Positions 30,745 through 37,944 of a stretch of DNA of 45,928 bases are shown one piece after another. A model generated the notes under the pieces. It worked only from the letters and a program-made list of their open reading frames with translations. It was not told where the DNA came from and did no database searches. The stretch lies in assembly GCA_943371235.1 (NCBI GenBank), contig CALRTZ010000024.1, positions 1 through 45,928 on the forward strand. Direction: 5' to 3'. Positions within the stretch are counted from its first letter, which is position 1; every line of letters begins with the position of its first letter. The translations under genes were made by a program, and so were the position numbers. The DNA is from CAJBVG01 sp943371235 (GTDB taxonomy: Bacteria > Bacteroidota > Bacteroidia > Sphingobacteriales > Sphingobacteriaceae).

Positions 30745-32673
30745 ATGATGATTAACGTAACACTTCCTGACGGGACAGTGAAAGAGTTTTCAAAGGGCAC
30801 CTCTTCGTATCAGGTGGCTTTGAGTATTTCAGAAGGTTTAGCTCGTAATGTGTTAGCTGCTGAAGTGAATGGTGAAGTATGGGATGCTTCGCGCCCCTTA
30901 AACACCGCTGTTAGTTTAAAATTATTAACCTGGAATGATGATAAAGGAAAGGCTACTTTTTGGCACTCTTCTGCGCATTTAATGGCAGAGGCCCTAGAAG
31001 CATTATACCCAGGCACCAAATTCGGCATAGGCCCAAGTATCGAAACGGGTTTTTATTACGATGTTGATTTTGGCGATAGACATTTCTCATCAGACGATTT
31101 TAAGAAAATTGAAGATAAAATTATAGAGCTTGCTAAAACGAAAGCAGAGTACATTCGTAAAGAAGTTTCTAAACAAGATGCCATCAATTATTTTAAAGAA
31201 AAAGGTGATGAGTATAAACTAGATTTATTAGAAGGCTTAAACGATGGCGAAATTACCTTCTACTCACAAGGTAACTTTACCGATTTATGTCGTGGACCGC
31301 ATATACCTAATACAGGTTTTATAAAAGCAGTTAAGTTAATGAGTGTAGCCGGAGCCTATTGGAGAGGCGACGAAAAAAATAAACAGTTAACACGCTTATA
31401 TGCTGTAACTTACCCTAAGTTATCTGAACTAACAGATTACTTGCATTTATTAGAAGAAGCGAAGAAACGCGATCATCGTAAATTGGGTAAAGAGTTAGAA
31501 TTATTTGCATTTTCTGAAAAGGTGGGCATGGGTTTACCTTTATGGTTACCAAAAGGAGCAGCTTTGCGCGAGCGCTTAGTTCAGTTTTTACAAAAAGCTC
31601 AAATCAAGTCGGGTTATGAACCGGTAATTACTCCTCACATTGGTCATAAGCAATTGTATGTTACCTCTGGACATTATGAGAAATACGGGGCTGATGCATT
31701 TCAGCCAATTAAAACGCCACAAGAAGGCGAGGAGTTCTTCTTAAAACCGATGAACTGCCCACACCATTGCGAAATATACAAAACCAAACCACGCTCATAC
31801 AAAGACCTTCCTGTAAGGTTCTCTGAGTTTGGTACTGTATATCGTTATGAGCAAAGTGGAGAGTTACATGGTTTAACTCGAGTACGTGGCTTTACGCAAG
31901 ACGACGCCCATTTATTTTGCCGCCCCGACCAGGTAAAAGAAGAGTTTAAAAAAGTAATTGATTTGGTATTATATGTTTTCGGGGCTTTAGGTTTTGAAAA
32001 TTATACCGCTCAAATTTCATTGAGAGACCCGAATAATCATACAAAATACATAGGTTCTGATGAAAATTGGACCTTAGCTGAAAACTCAATTATTGAGGCA
32101 GCAGCGGAGAAAGGATTGAAAACAGTAGTAGAATTAGGTGAAGCTGCTTTTTACGGGCCTAAGCTAGATTTTATGGTGAAAGACGCCTTGGGCAGAAAAT
32201 GGCAATTAGGAACCATCCAAGTTGATTATAATTTACCAGAAAGGTTTGAATTAGAATATACTGGAAGCGATAACCAAAAACATCGCCCGGTAATGATCCA
32301 TAGAGCACCATTTGGTTCATTGGAGCGTTTCGTAGCAGTTTTAATAGAACATTGCGCAGGTAATTTCCCATTATGGTTAAGTCCCGACCAATATATTATC
32401 CTTCCGATTAGCGAAAAATATGCAGATTATGCAAAAACTATTTCAGATTCGCTAAATAATTACGATATTCGCGGGCTAATTGACAACAGAGACGAGAAGA
32501 TTGGGAAGAAAATACGTGATGCAGAAGTGAAGAAAATTCCATTTATGCTAATCGTTGGTGAAAAAGAACAAGAAGAGGGTCAAGTGTCTGTTAGAAAGCA
32601 CGGTGAGGGCGATTTGGGAAGTTTATCCCTGGATGAGTTCGTTGAATTAATGAAAAAAGAAACAAAAGTATAA
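30745..32673 (+). CDS. thrS: Threonine-tRNA ligase
   Basis: Class II aminoacyl-tRNA synthetase of 642 residues. It has an N-terminal TGS domain (INVTLPDGTVKEF), an editing domain with HSSAHLMAEAL and LCRGPHIP, zinc-ligand MNCPHHCE, motif 2 VRFSEFGTVYRYEQSGELHG, motif 3 HRAPFGSLERFVAVLIEH, and a C-terminal anticodon-binding domain. All expected parts are present, and the length is standard. It is followed by infC-rpmI-rplT, a widely conserved order. The second ATG (30748) is an equally possible start. Confidence 0.95.
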   Translation: MMINVTLPDGTVKEFSKGTSSYQVALSISEGLARNVLAAEVNGEVWDASRPLNTAVSLKLLTWNDDKGKATFWHSSAHLMAEALEALYPGTKFGIGPSIETGFYYDVDFGDRHFSSDDFKKIEDKIIELAKTKAEYIRKEVSKQDAINYFKEKGDEYKLDLLEGLNDGEITFYSQGNFTDLCRGPHIPNTGFIKAVKLMSVAGAYWRGDEKNKQLTRLYAVTYPKLSELTDYLHLLEEAKKRDHRKLGKELELFAFSEKVGMGLPLWLPKGAALRERLVQFLQKAQIKSGYEPVITPHIGHKQLYVTSGHYEKYGADAFQPIKTPQEGEEFFLKPMNCPHHCEIYKTKPRSYKDLPVRFSEFGTVYRYEQSGELHGLTRVRGFTQDDAHLFCRPDQVKEEFKKVIDLVLYVFGALGFENYTAQISLRDPNNHTKYIGSDENWTLAENSIIEAAAEKGLKTVVELGEAAFYGPKLDFMVKDALGRKWQLGTIQVDYNLPERFELEYTGSDNQKHRPVMIHRAPFGSLERFVAVLIEHCAGNFPLWLSPDQYIILPISEKYADYAKTISDSLNNYDIRGLIDNRDEKIGKKIRDAEVKKIPFMLIVGEKEQEEGQVSVRKHGEGDLGSLSLDEFVELMKKETKV

Positions 32674-32681
32674 TTTAGGAA

Positions 32682-32709
32682 ATTCTAAATACTAAACTCT
32701 AAATTCTAA
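32682..32709. repeat. Heptamer tandem repeat, ATTCTAA-type x4
   Basis: Units ATTCTAA, ATACTAA, ACTCTAA and ATTCTAA follow the thrS stop codon within the leader of infC. This is the same 7-base periodicity as the ATTCACA repeats. Confidence 0.75.
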
Positions 32710-32730
32710 AGAATTAAGAGTAGGTAAGCG

Positions 32731-32762
32731 AATAACCTAATAACTTAATAACAAATAACTAA
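32731..32762. repeat. Octamer tandem repeat, AATAACCT-type x4
   Basis: Units AATAACCT, AATAACTT, AATAACAA and ATAACTAA end just before the infC Shine-Dalgarno sequence at 32766. The period is 8, like the repeat at 6421-6452. Confidence 0.6.
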
Positions 32763-32765
32763 AAA

Positions 32766-32771
32766 AGGAGG
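32766..32771 (+). promoter_or_regulatory. Strong Shine-Dalgarno sequence of infC
   Basis: AGGAGG ends five bases before ATA 32777 and two before ATT 32774. It fixes the translation start of infC upstream of the first ATG. Other genes in the window lack such a sequence, as expected for Bacteroidota. Confidence 0.7.
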
Positions 32772-32776
32772 AAATT

Positions 32777-33340
32777 ATAGCACAGAATTTCAGCTCTTCC
32801 AGAACCGACAATAGATTCGGAAGGAAGAAAGAGGCAGAACACCGTATTAATGAGCATATTAAAGCGTTAGAAGTACGTGTAGTTATGGATGGGGCTGAGC
32901 CACAAATCTTAAAATTAAGAGATGCGTTGGCTATGGCAGAGGAAGAAGGATTAGATCTTGTTGAAATTTCTCCAAATGCTGTTCCACCCGTTTGTAAGAT
33001 TATAGACTATAACAAGTTTATATACGAGCAAAAGAAAAAGATGAAAGAAATTAAGGCGAAAGCTGCAAAGACTGTCATCAAAGAAATACGTTTCGGACCT
33101 AATACCGATGACCATGATTTTGAATTTAAATTAAAACATGCCATCAACTTTTTAGAAGACGGAGCAAAAGTAAAAGCCTTTGTACATTTCAAAGGTAGAG
33201 CAATTGTATACAAAGAGCAGGGTGAGATTTTATTATTAAAATTTGCACAAGCTTTAGAAGATTACGGAAAAGTAGAGCAGTTACCGAAATTAGAAGGTAA
33301 AAGAATGTTCATCTTTATTGCCGCAAAAGCAAAAAAATAA
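32777..33340 (+). CDS. infC: Translation initiation factor IF-3, non-ATG start
   Basis: IF-3 binds the 30S subunit and checks start codons. The first ATG in frame (32885) would remove the start of the N-domain, but the frame is open upstream and encodes HRINEHIKALEVRVVMDG, the conserved beginning of IF-3. The upstream reading starts at ATA 32777 (then AQNFSSSRTDN) or ATT 32774, behind AGGAGG. This gives 187 residues, close to the usual length. E. coli infC starts with AUU and is autoregulated because IF-3 rejects that codon; the same logic is likely here. The C-domain shows IKEIRFGPNTDDHDFEFK. Confidence 0.85.
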   Translation: MAQNFSSSRTDNRFGRKKEAEHRINEHIKALEVRVVMDGAEPQILKLRDALAMAEEEGLDLVEISPNAVPPVCKIIDYNKFIYEQKKKMKEIKAKAAKTVIKEIRFGPNTDDHDFEFKLKHAINFLEDGAKVKAFVHFKGRAIVYKEQGEILLLKFAQALEDYGKVEQLPKLEGKRMFIFIAAKAKK

Positions 33341-33364
33341 TTTAACCAAATAAATAAATAAGCG

Positions 33365-33565
33365 ATGCCAAAAATGAAAACTAATTCCAGTGCAAAGAAG
33401 CGTTTTAAGCTCACTGGGACAGGTAAAATTGCACGTAAGAGCGCTTTCAAAAGTCACATCTTGACCAAGAAAACCACTAAACAAAAAAGAGGTTTATCTG
33501 GAACAGCATACGTGACGGATGCCGACAGAGGTAATGTTGAAAGAATGCTTTGCATGGGCAAGTAA
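33365..33565 (+). CDS. rpmI: Ribosomal protein bL35
   Basis: A 66-residue basic large-subunit protein with the family start MPKMKTNSSAKKRFKLTGTG and the motif KRGLSGTAYVTDAD. It sits 24 bases after infC in the conserved infC-rpmI-rplT order. No Shine-Dalgarno sequence is visible before its ATG. Confidence 0.95.
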   Translation: MPKMKTNSSAKKRFKLTGTGKIARKSAFKSHILTKKTTKQKRGLSGTAYVTDADRGNVERMLCMGK

Positions 33566-33674
33566 ATGCCAAATGACAGTTCGGAAAGTACGACACAGTT
33601 TAATTAATTTTTAACCAGGTACCCGGTATTAAGATCCAAAAAAAGAGACACCGGTATCCAAAAAACGTAAAGAA

Positions 33675-34019
33675 ATGCCAAGATCGGTTAACGTTGTTGC
33701 GGCCCGCCGCAGAAGAAAAAAAATCCTTAAATTAGCAAGAGGCTATTGGGGTTCTAGAAGTAAAGTTTTTACAATAGCTAAAAACACTTTAGAAAAAGGT
33801 ATGCAATATGCATATCGTGATAGAAAAGTTAAGAAAAGAGAATTCCGTGCATTATGGATACAACGTATCAATGCAGGTACTCGTCAGCAAGGTCTTTCAT
33901 ACTCAGTATTTATGGGTAAGTTAAACGCTAAAAACATCGGATTAAACCGTAAAGTATTAGCAGATTTAGCAATGAACAATCCTGAAGCTTTCAAAGCAGT
34001 TGTTGATGCAGTAAAATAA
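33675..34019 (+). CDS. rplT: Ribosomal protein bL20
   Basis: A 114-residue large-subunit assembly protein with PRSVNVVAARRRRKKILKLA, RGYWGSRSKVFTIAKNT and FMGKLNAKNIGLNRKVLADLA. In other bacteria L20 represses its own operon by binding a leader RNA. The 109-base gap before this gene contains two copies of CCGGTAT (33623-33629 and 33651-33657), each followed within a few bases by an A-rich run; whether this is a regulatory site is not known. A clear terminator follows the gene. Confidence 0.96.
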   Translation: MPRSVNVVAARRRRKKILKLARGYWGSRSKVFTIAKNTLEKGMQYAYRDRKVKKREFRALWIQRINAGTRQQGLSYSVFMGKLNAKNIGLNRKVLADLAMNNPEAFKAVVDAVK

Positions 34020-34036
34020 ATCACACTAAATTTTTT

Positions 34037-34074
34037 AAAAGAGTCTCGCTTCCAAAAAAGCGAGACTTTTTTTT
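34037..34074 (+). terminator. Rho-independent terminator after rplT
   Basis: GTCTCGCTT (34043-34051) pairs with AAGCGAGAC (34058-34066) around a short A-rich loop, followed by T8 at 34067-34074. It closes the thrS-infC-rpmI-rplT operon. Confidence 0.92.
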
Positions 34075-34086
34075 GTACTTTTAAGC

Positions 34087-34764
34087 ATGTCAATTGCTTT
34101 TAAGGATACCCTAAAAAACTCCGAAACCATCCTGTTTATTCACGGTTTAGGTTGTACGGCTAGTATTTGGGAAGAGTTAAGCACCAAACTCTCTTTAGAG
34201 TACAGATGCATCAGCATCGATCTACCATCCTATGGAAATTCTACAGAACTTAGCGGTACATACAGTCTAAATGCAATTGCAGAAGAGCTCTATAAATTTA
34301 TAGTTAAGTTGAATATTGATGCCCAGAAACTCCACATCTGCGGGCATTCGATGGGAGGGCAGCTTGCTATCATTTTAGCCTTGCGGTATCCTTCTATATT
34401 TAATAAATTGATATTGGTATCGCCAGCAGGTTTTGAGCAATTTACAGAAAGTGAGCTGCAATTAATTAAAGTTGGGACGAATATGTTTCCATCAGAATTA
34501 ATGAGAAAAAGCACACTGGCCATGCTAAATGAACCTGTTTATGAGTACTTACACACCATTACACATCAAACCTTAATATTATTTGGAAGCAATGATCCTA
34601 TGATTCCGAACCCCATGATTCGAAAAAAGACTACCAACCAGCTTGCAGAGCAGTGCGCAAAACGTATTAAAGGAGCTCAATTAGTAATGATCCCACATAA
34701 AGGCCATTTTTTGCCACTAGACTCTGTTAATGAGCTTTCAGATGAGATTAGAAAATTCATTTGA
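34087..34764 (+). CDS. Alpha/beta hydrolase
   Basis: A 225-residue cytoplasmic hydrolase with the canonical layout: oxyanion region FIHGLGCTASIWEEL, nucleophile Ser in GHSMGG near residue 88, acid region LFGSNDPMIPN near residue 163, and catalytic His in HKGHFLPLD near the end. The substrate is unknown; the size is small for the family because the cap domain is short. It starts 13 bases after the rplT terminator, and TACTTTTA directly before its ATG is a near-match to a -7 box. Confidence 0.85.
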   Translation: MSIAFKDTLKNSETILFIHGLGCTASIWEELSTKLSLEYRCISIDLPSYGNSTELSGTYSLNAIAEELYKFIVKLNIDAQKLHICGHSMGGQLAIILALRYPSIFNKLILVSPAGFEQFTESELQLIKVGTNMFPSELMRKSTLAMLNEPVYEYLHTITHQTLILFGSNDPMIPNPMIRKKTTNQLAEQCAKRIKGAQLVMIPHKGHFLPLDSVNELSDEIRKFI

Positions 34765-34847
34765 ATGTAATAAACGTGTAAATACTTTTTTACAACTAGT
34801 TTATATTACAGATAAGCAATATATTTACCCTAATCAAAACTCAAATT

Positions 34848-36548
34848 ATGTTTAAAAAACTAATCATTTTCATTGGAGCAGCGGCATTAAGTTTACCAGC
34901 TATTGCTCAAGAGAAGTTACCAGATAATTTCTTCATGAAAAAATTGAATAACGGTTTAGAAATTCTCGTTATTGAAGATGCCAATGTACCCTTGGCAACT
35001 ATTGAAATTGTAGTAAGAAACGGTGCTTATACCGAAGATAAAGATTACAATGGTTTATCGCATTTGTACGAACACATGTTCTTTAAAGCGAACAAAACAT
35101 ACCCATCGCAAAAAGCATTTTTAGACAGGGTAAACGAATTGGGTATTTCTTTTAATGGTACCACTTCAGATGAGCGTGTGAATTACTTTGTAACGCTTAG
35201 TAAAGACAAAGTGAGTGATGGTTTATCGTTTATGAACAGCGCTATTAGGTATCCTTTATTTGATACGGTAGAAATGCGAAAAGAAAACCCTGTAGTTGCA
35301 GGTGAGTTTCAACGGGCAGAGTCGAATCCTTTCTTTGGTTTATTTGATAGAATGAATAGAGAAGTTTGGCAAGATAACTACAGCCGTAAAAATCCAATTG
35401 GAGATTATAACATCATTTATACTGCAACCGCAGAAAAAATGAACGTTATTAAAAATAAATATTACCACCCGAACAATTCATTGTTAGCAATTAGTGGTGA
35501 TGTAGACCATAATAAGATTTTTGCTGAAGTAGAAAAGTACTTTGCTGATTGGGCTCCATCTGGTTTTGATCCTTTCCAAAAATGGCCAATACCTGAGTTT
35601 AAGCCTATAGAATATTCGAAACAAGTGGTAATAGAATCGCCAAATGCACAAGTGCCATTATTTATGCTTACTTACCACGGTCCGGATACGCGTGGCGACA
35701 TTAATGCAACGTATGCTGCAGATGTGTTCTCTTATATTTTACAACAAAAAAATGCAAAACTTTACAAAGAATTAGTAGAAACAGGATTAGCGTTTCAAGT
35801 AAACGTTGGTTACCAAACTGCGAAATATGTAGGTCCAATAAATATCATATTGGTACCTAATCCACGTAAAATAAAAGAAGCATACGAAGTGCTTTGGAAA
35901 AACATTAACGAGTGGGATAGCGATGATTACTTTAACGATGAGCAATTGCAAACAGCTAAAGATCAATTATCAATTCAAGAAGAATTTAACAAAGAAAAAC
36001 CATCAAACTTTATACACACGGTAACGTATTGGTGGTGCTCTGCAACTATACCTTACTATACAAACTACGAGGCTAACTTGCAAAAAGTTACTCGCGAAGA
36101 CATTAAAAATTATGTTCGTAAATACATTAAAGGTAAGCCATATGTAATGGGTGTAATGTTACGCAATGGTATGAGAAAATCGATGAATACCGATGAGTTT
36201 TTTGCTCCTAGTTTAAGTATGGAAGAGTATACCTTGGCTTTTAATAAAGATGAAGTTAATTTAACCGAAGAAAAAAACAAAGAGAAGTTTACAAGTTTAA
36301 TTCAGTGGTTAAAAATTAACCCATCTGCTAATATTTCTATTGAAGCTAATTACCATGATGGTGAAAAGAAAACAATGGGAATGGATAGATACAATACCGT
36401 ATTAAAAGCATTAACAGATGCAGGGATTGCAGAAACCAGAATTATTGGAACTTCAAACAAAGCTTTCCAAGTTAAAAAAGCGAAAGCAGATATGGAAGAT
36501 GTAAATGCAAGTAATAGAAAAGTTTCTTTTACCATTGTTAAAAAATAA
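34848..36548 (+). CDS. Exported M16-family zinc peptidase with C-terminal OmpA-like domain
   Basis: A 566-residue protein with a signal peptide (FKKLIIFIGAAALSLPAIAQ). The M16 domain carries the inverted zinc motif HLYEH (H72, E75, H76), and E153 or E158 is the likely third ligand. A second M16 half-domain follows (to about residue 440) without the R/Y substrate motif. From about 460 to the end the sequence aligns by eye with the OmpA C-terminal fold: LAFNKDEVNLTEEKNKEKF, LIQWLKINPSANISIEA, LKALTDAGIAETRI and SNRKVSFTI. The usual GHTD is replaced by ANYHDG. It is paired with the next gene 23 bases downstream and probably acts in the periplasm. Confidence 0.82.
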   Translation: MFKKLIIFIGAAALSLPAIAQEKLPDNFFMKKLNNGLEILVIEDANVPLATIEIVVRNGAYTEDKDYNGLSHLYEHMFFKANKTYPSQKAFLDRVNELGISFNGTTSDERVNYFVTLSKDKVSDGLSFMNSAIRYPLFDTVEMRKENPVVAGEFQRAESNPFFGLFDRMNREVWQDNYSRKNPIGDYNIIYTATAEKMNVIKNKYYHPNNSLLAISGDVDHNKIFAEVEKYFADWAPSGFDPFQKWPIPEFKPIEYSKQVVIESPNAQVPLFMLTYHGPDTRGDINATYAADVFSYILQQKNAKLYKELVETGLAFQVNVGYQTAKYVGPINIILVPNPRKIKEAYEVLWKNINEWDSDDYFNDEQLQTAKDQLSIQEEFNKEKPSNFIHTVTYWWCSATIPYYTNYEANLQKVTREDIKNYVRKYIKGKPYVMGVMLRNGMRKSMNTDEFFAPSLSMEEYTLAFNKDEVNLTEEKNKEKFTSLIQWLKINPSANISIEANYHDGEKKTMGMDRYNTVLKALTDAGIAETRIIGTSNKAFQVKKAKADMEDVNASNRKVSFTIVKK

Positions 36549-36571
36549 TTTCAGCTTAAGAACGGAATAAA

Positions 36572-37879
36572 ATGAAAAAGATAATAGTATCAATATTTAG
36601 TGCAGCAGTGTTGTTAGTTACAAGCACAGGCATGGCACAAACTAAAAATAAGGTTGAAGAAATTATGGTGGATGGCTTTAAAGTAATTTATAAACCAACC
36701 AGCAACCAAATTGTAAGCGTGCGCTTATTTATAAAAGGCGGAACTTCCAACTATACAAAAGAGCAAGAAGGAATTGAAAACTTGATGCTCGATTTAATTA
36801 CTACTTCGGGAACTACAAAATATCCAAAATCTGAGTATAACAGATTGTTGGATAAAATGGGAAGTACCATTGGTGGTAGTTCTGGATTAGATTTTGGCAA
36901 TATCGCATTAAATTGTGTGAATAGAAATTTCGAAAATTCTTGGTCGATATTCGATGAGGTAATTAATGCACCTATATTCGACGAAGCGGAGTTTAAAAAA
37001 CAAAGAGAAGCAATGGTTTCGAATATTCAACAAGAAAAATCGGACCCTGATTCTTATCTAACTGAAATGGCAATGAATGATGCATTTGCTAATTTAAATT
37101 ATGATAAGAATACGAATGGATCTGAAGAAAGTTTAAACAAATTATCTTTAGAAGATTTAAAAAATCACTATAAAAGAGTGATGAACAAAAAACAAACTTT
37201 CTTAGTAGTAGTTGGTAAAATAGATAAAGCTCAATTAATTGAGAAAGTAAAAAAGTTAACCAAATCAATGCCAGAAGGTAATTATGTACCAGCTAAGCAA
37301 ACTATGTTAACCATCAATAAATCTACTTTAAACACCGAGGAACGTAAAATTGCAACAAACTATATTCGTGGTGTAATGAATGGTGCTGCATACGGTACAG
37401 ATGAACAATATGCTATGCAATTAGCTTTTGGTATCTTGCAAGATCGATTGTTTGATGAAATTAGAACGAACAGGAGTTTATCTTATGCACCAGCTGCTTT
37501 TTATCAAACTAATATAAATCCATGCTCTAATGTATATGTAACCACTACAGATCCAGATCAAGCGGTACAAGTTATTATAGATGAAATTAAAAAAATAAAA
37601 ACGGTTGGATTTTCTGAACAAGAAATTGAAAATCAAAAAAGTTCATATGTGACCACATATTATATGGGATTAGAAACCAATGCTGCACAATCTCAAGGCC
37701 TTGGTGTTAACGAGGTAAAAGGTTCATACAAAAACTTCAACGATTTTATTACGAATATAAATAAAGTTCCAGCAAAAGAAGTAAATGCTGTAGTGAAGAA
37801 ATATTTAACCGGAATCCGTTGGTCGTATTTAGGCGATTTAACAAAAGTGAAGTCGGATACGTTCTTGCAGAAACTTTAA
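36572..37879 (+). CDS. Exported M16-family protein without zinc motif (partner subunit)
   Basis: A 435-residue protein with a signal peptide (residues 1-22, ending GMA-Q). It has the M16 two-half fold, but the position of HxxEH reads GIENLMLDL, so it cannot bind zinc there. It keeps the arginine/tyrosine-type motif in RLFDEIRTNRSLSYAPAAF, which the preceding gene lacks. In characterised bacterial M16B heterodimers one subunit supplies zinc and the other the R/Y residues, so these two genes probably encode one heterodimeric peptidase. The inverted heptamer repeat follows directly. Confidence 0.82.
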   Translation: MKKIIVSIFSAAVLLVTSTGMAQTKNKVEEIMVDGFKVIYKPTSNQIVSVRLFIKGGTSNYTKEQEGIENLMLDLITTSGTTKYPKSEYNRLLDKMGSTIGGSSGLDFGNIALNCVNRNFENSWSIFDEVINAPIFDEAEFKKQREAMVSNIQQEKSDPDSYLTEMAMNDAFANLNYDKNTNGSEESLNKLSLEDLKNHYKRVMNKKQTFLVVVGKIDKAQLIEKVKKLTKSMPEGNYVPAKQTMLTINKSTLNTEERKIATNYIRGVMNGAAYGTDEQYAMQLAFGILQDRLFDEIRTNRSLSYAPAAFYQTNINPCSNVYVTTTDPDQAVQVIIDEIKKIKTVGFSEQEIENQKSSYVTTYYMGLETNAAQSQGLGVNEVKGSYKNFNDFITNINKVPAKEVNAVVKKYLTGIRWSYLGDLTKVKSDTFLQKL

Positions 37880-37882
37880 ATG

Positions 37883-37944
37883 AATTGTGAGTTGTGAATT
37901 GTGAATGAACGTAAATCTCCATTCACAATTCACAATTCACAATT
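37883..37944. repeat. Inverted heptamer repeat forming a 25-bp stem (possible two-way terminator)
   Basis: The left arm 37883-37907 is made of TGTGAAT-type units and the right arm 37920-37944 of ATTCACA units; they are complementary over 25 bases with one mismatch, around a 12-base loop. It fills the gap between two convergent genes and includes the first two bases of the penicillin-binding protein stop codon on the minus strand. No T-tract follows. Confidence 0.8.
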
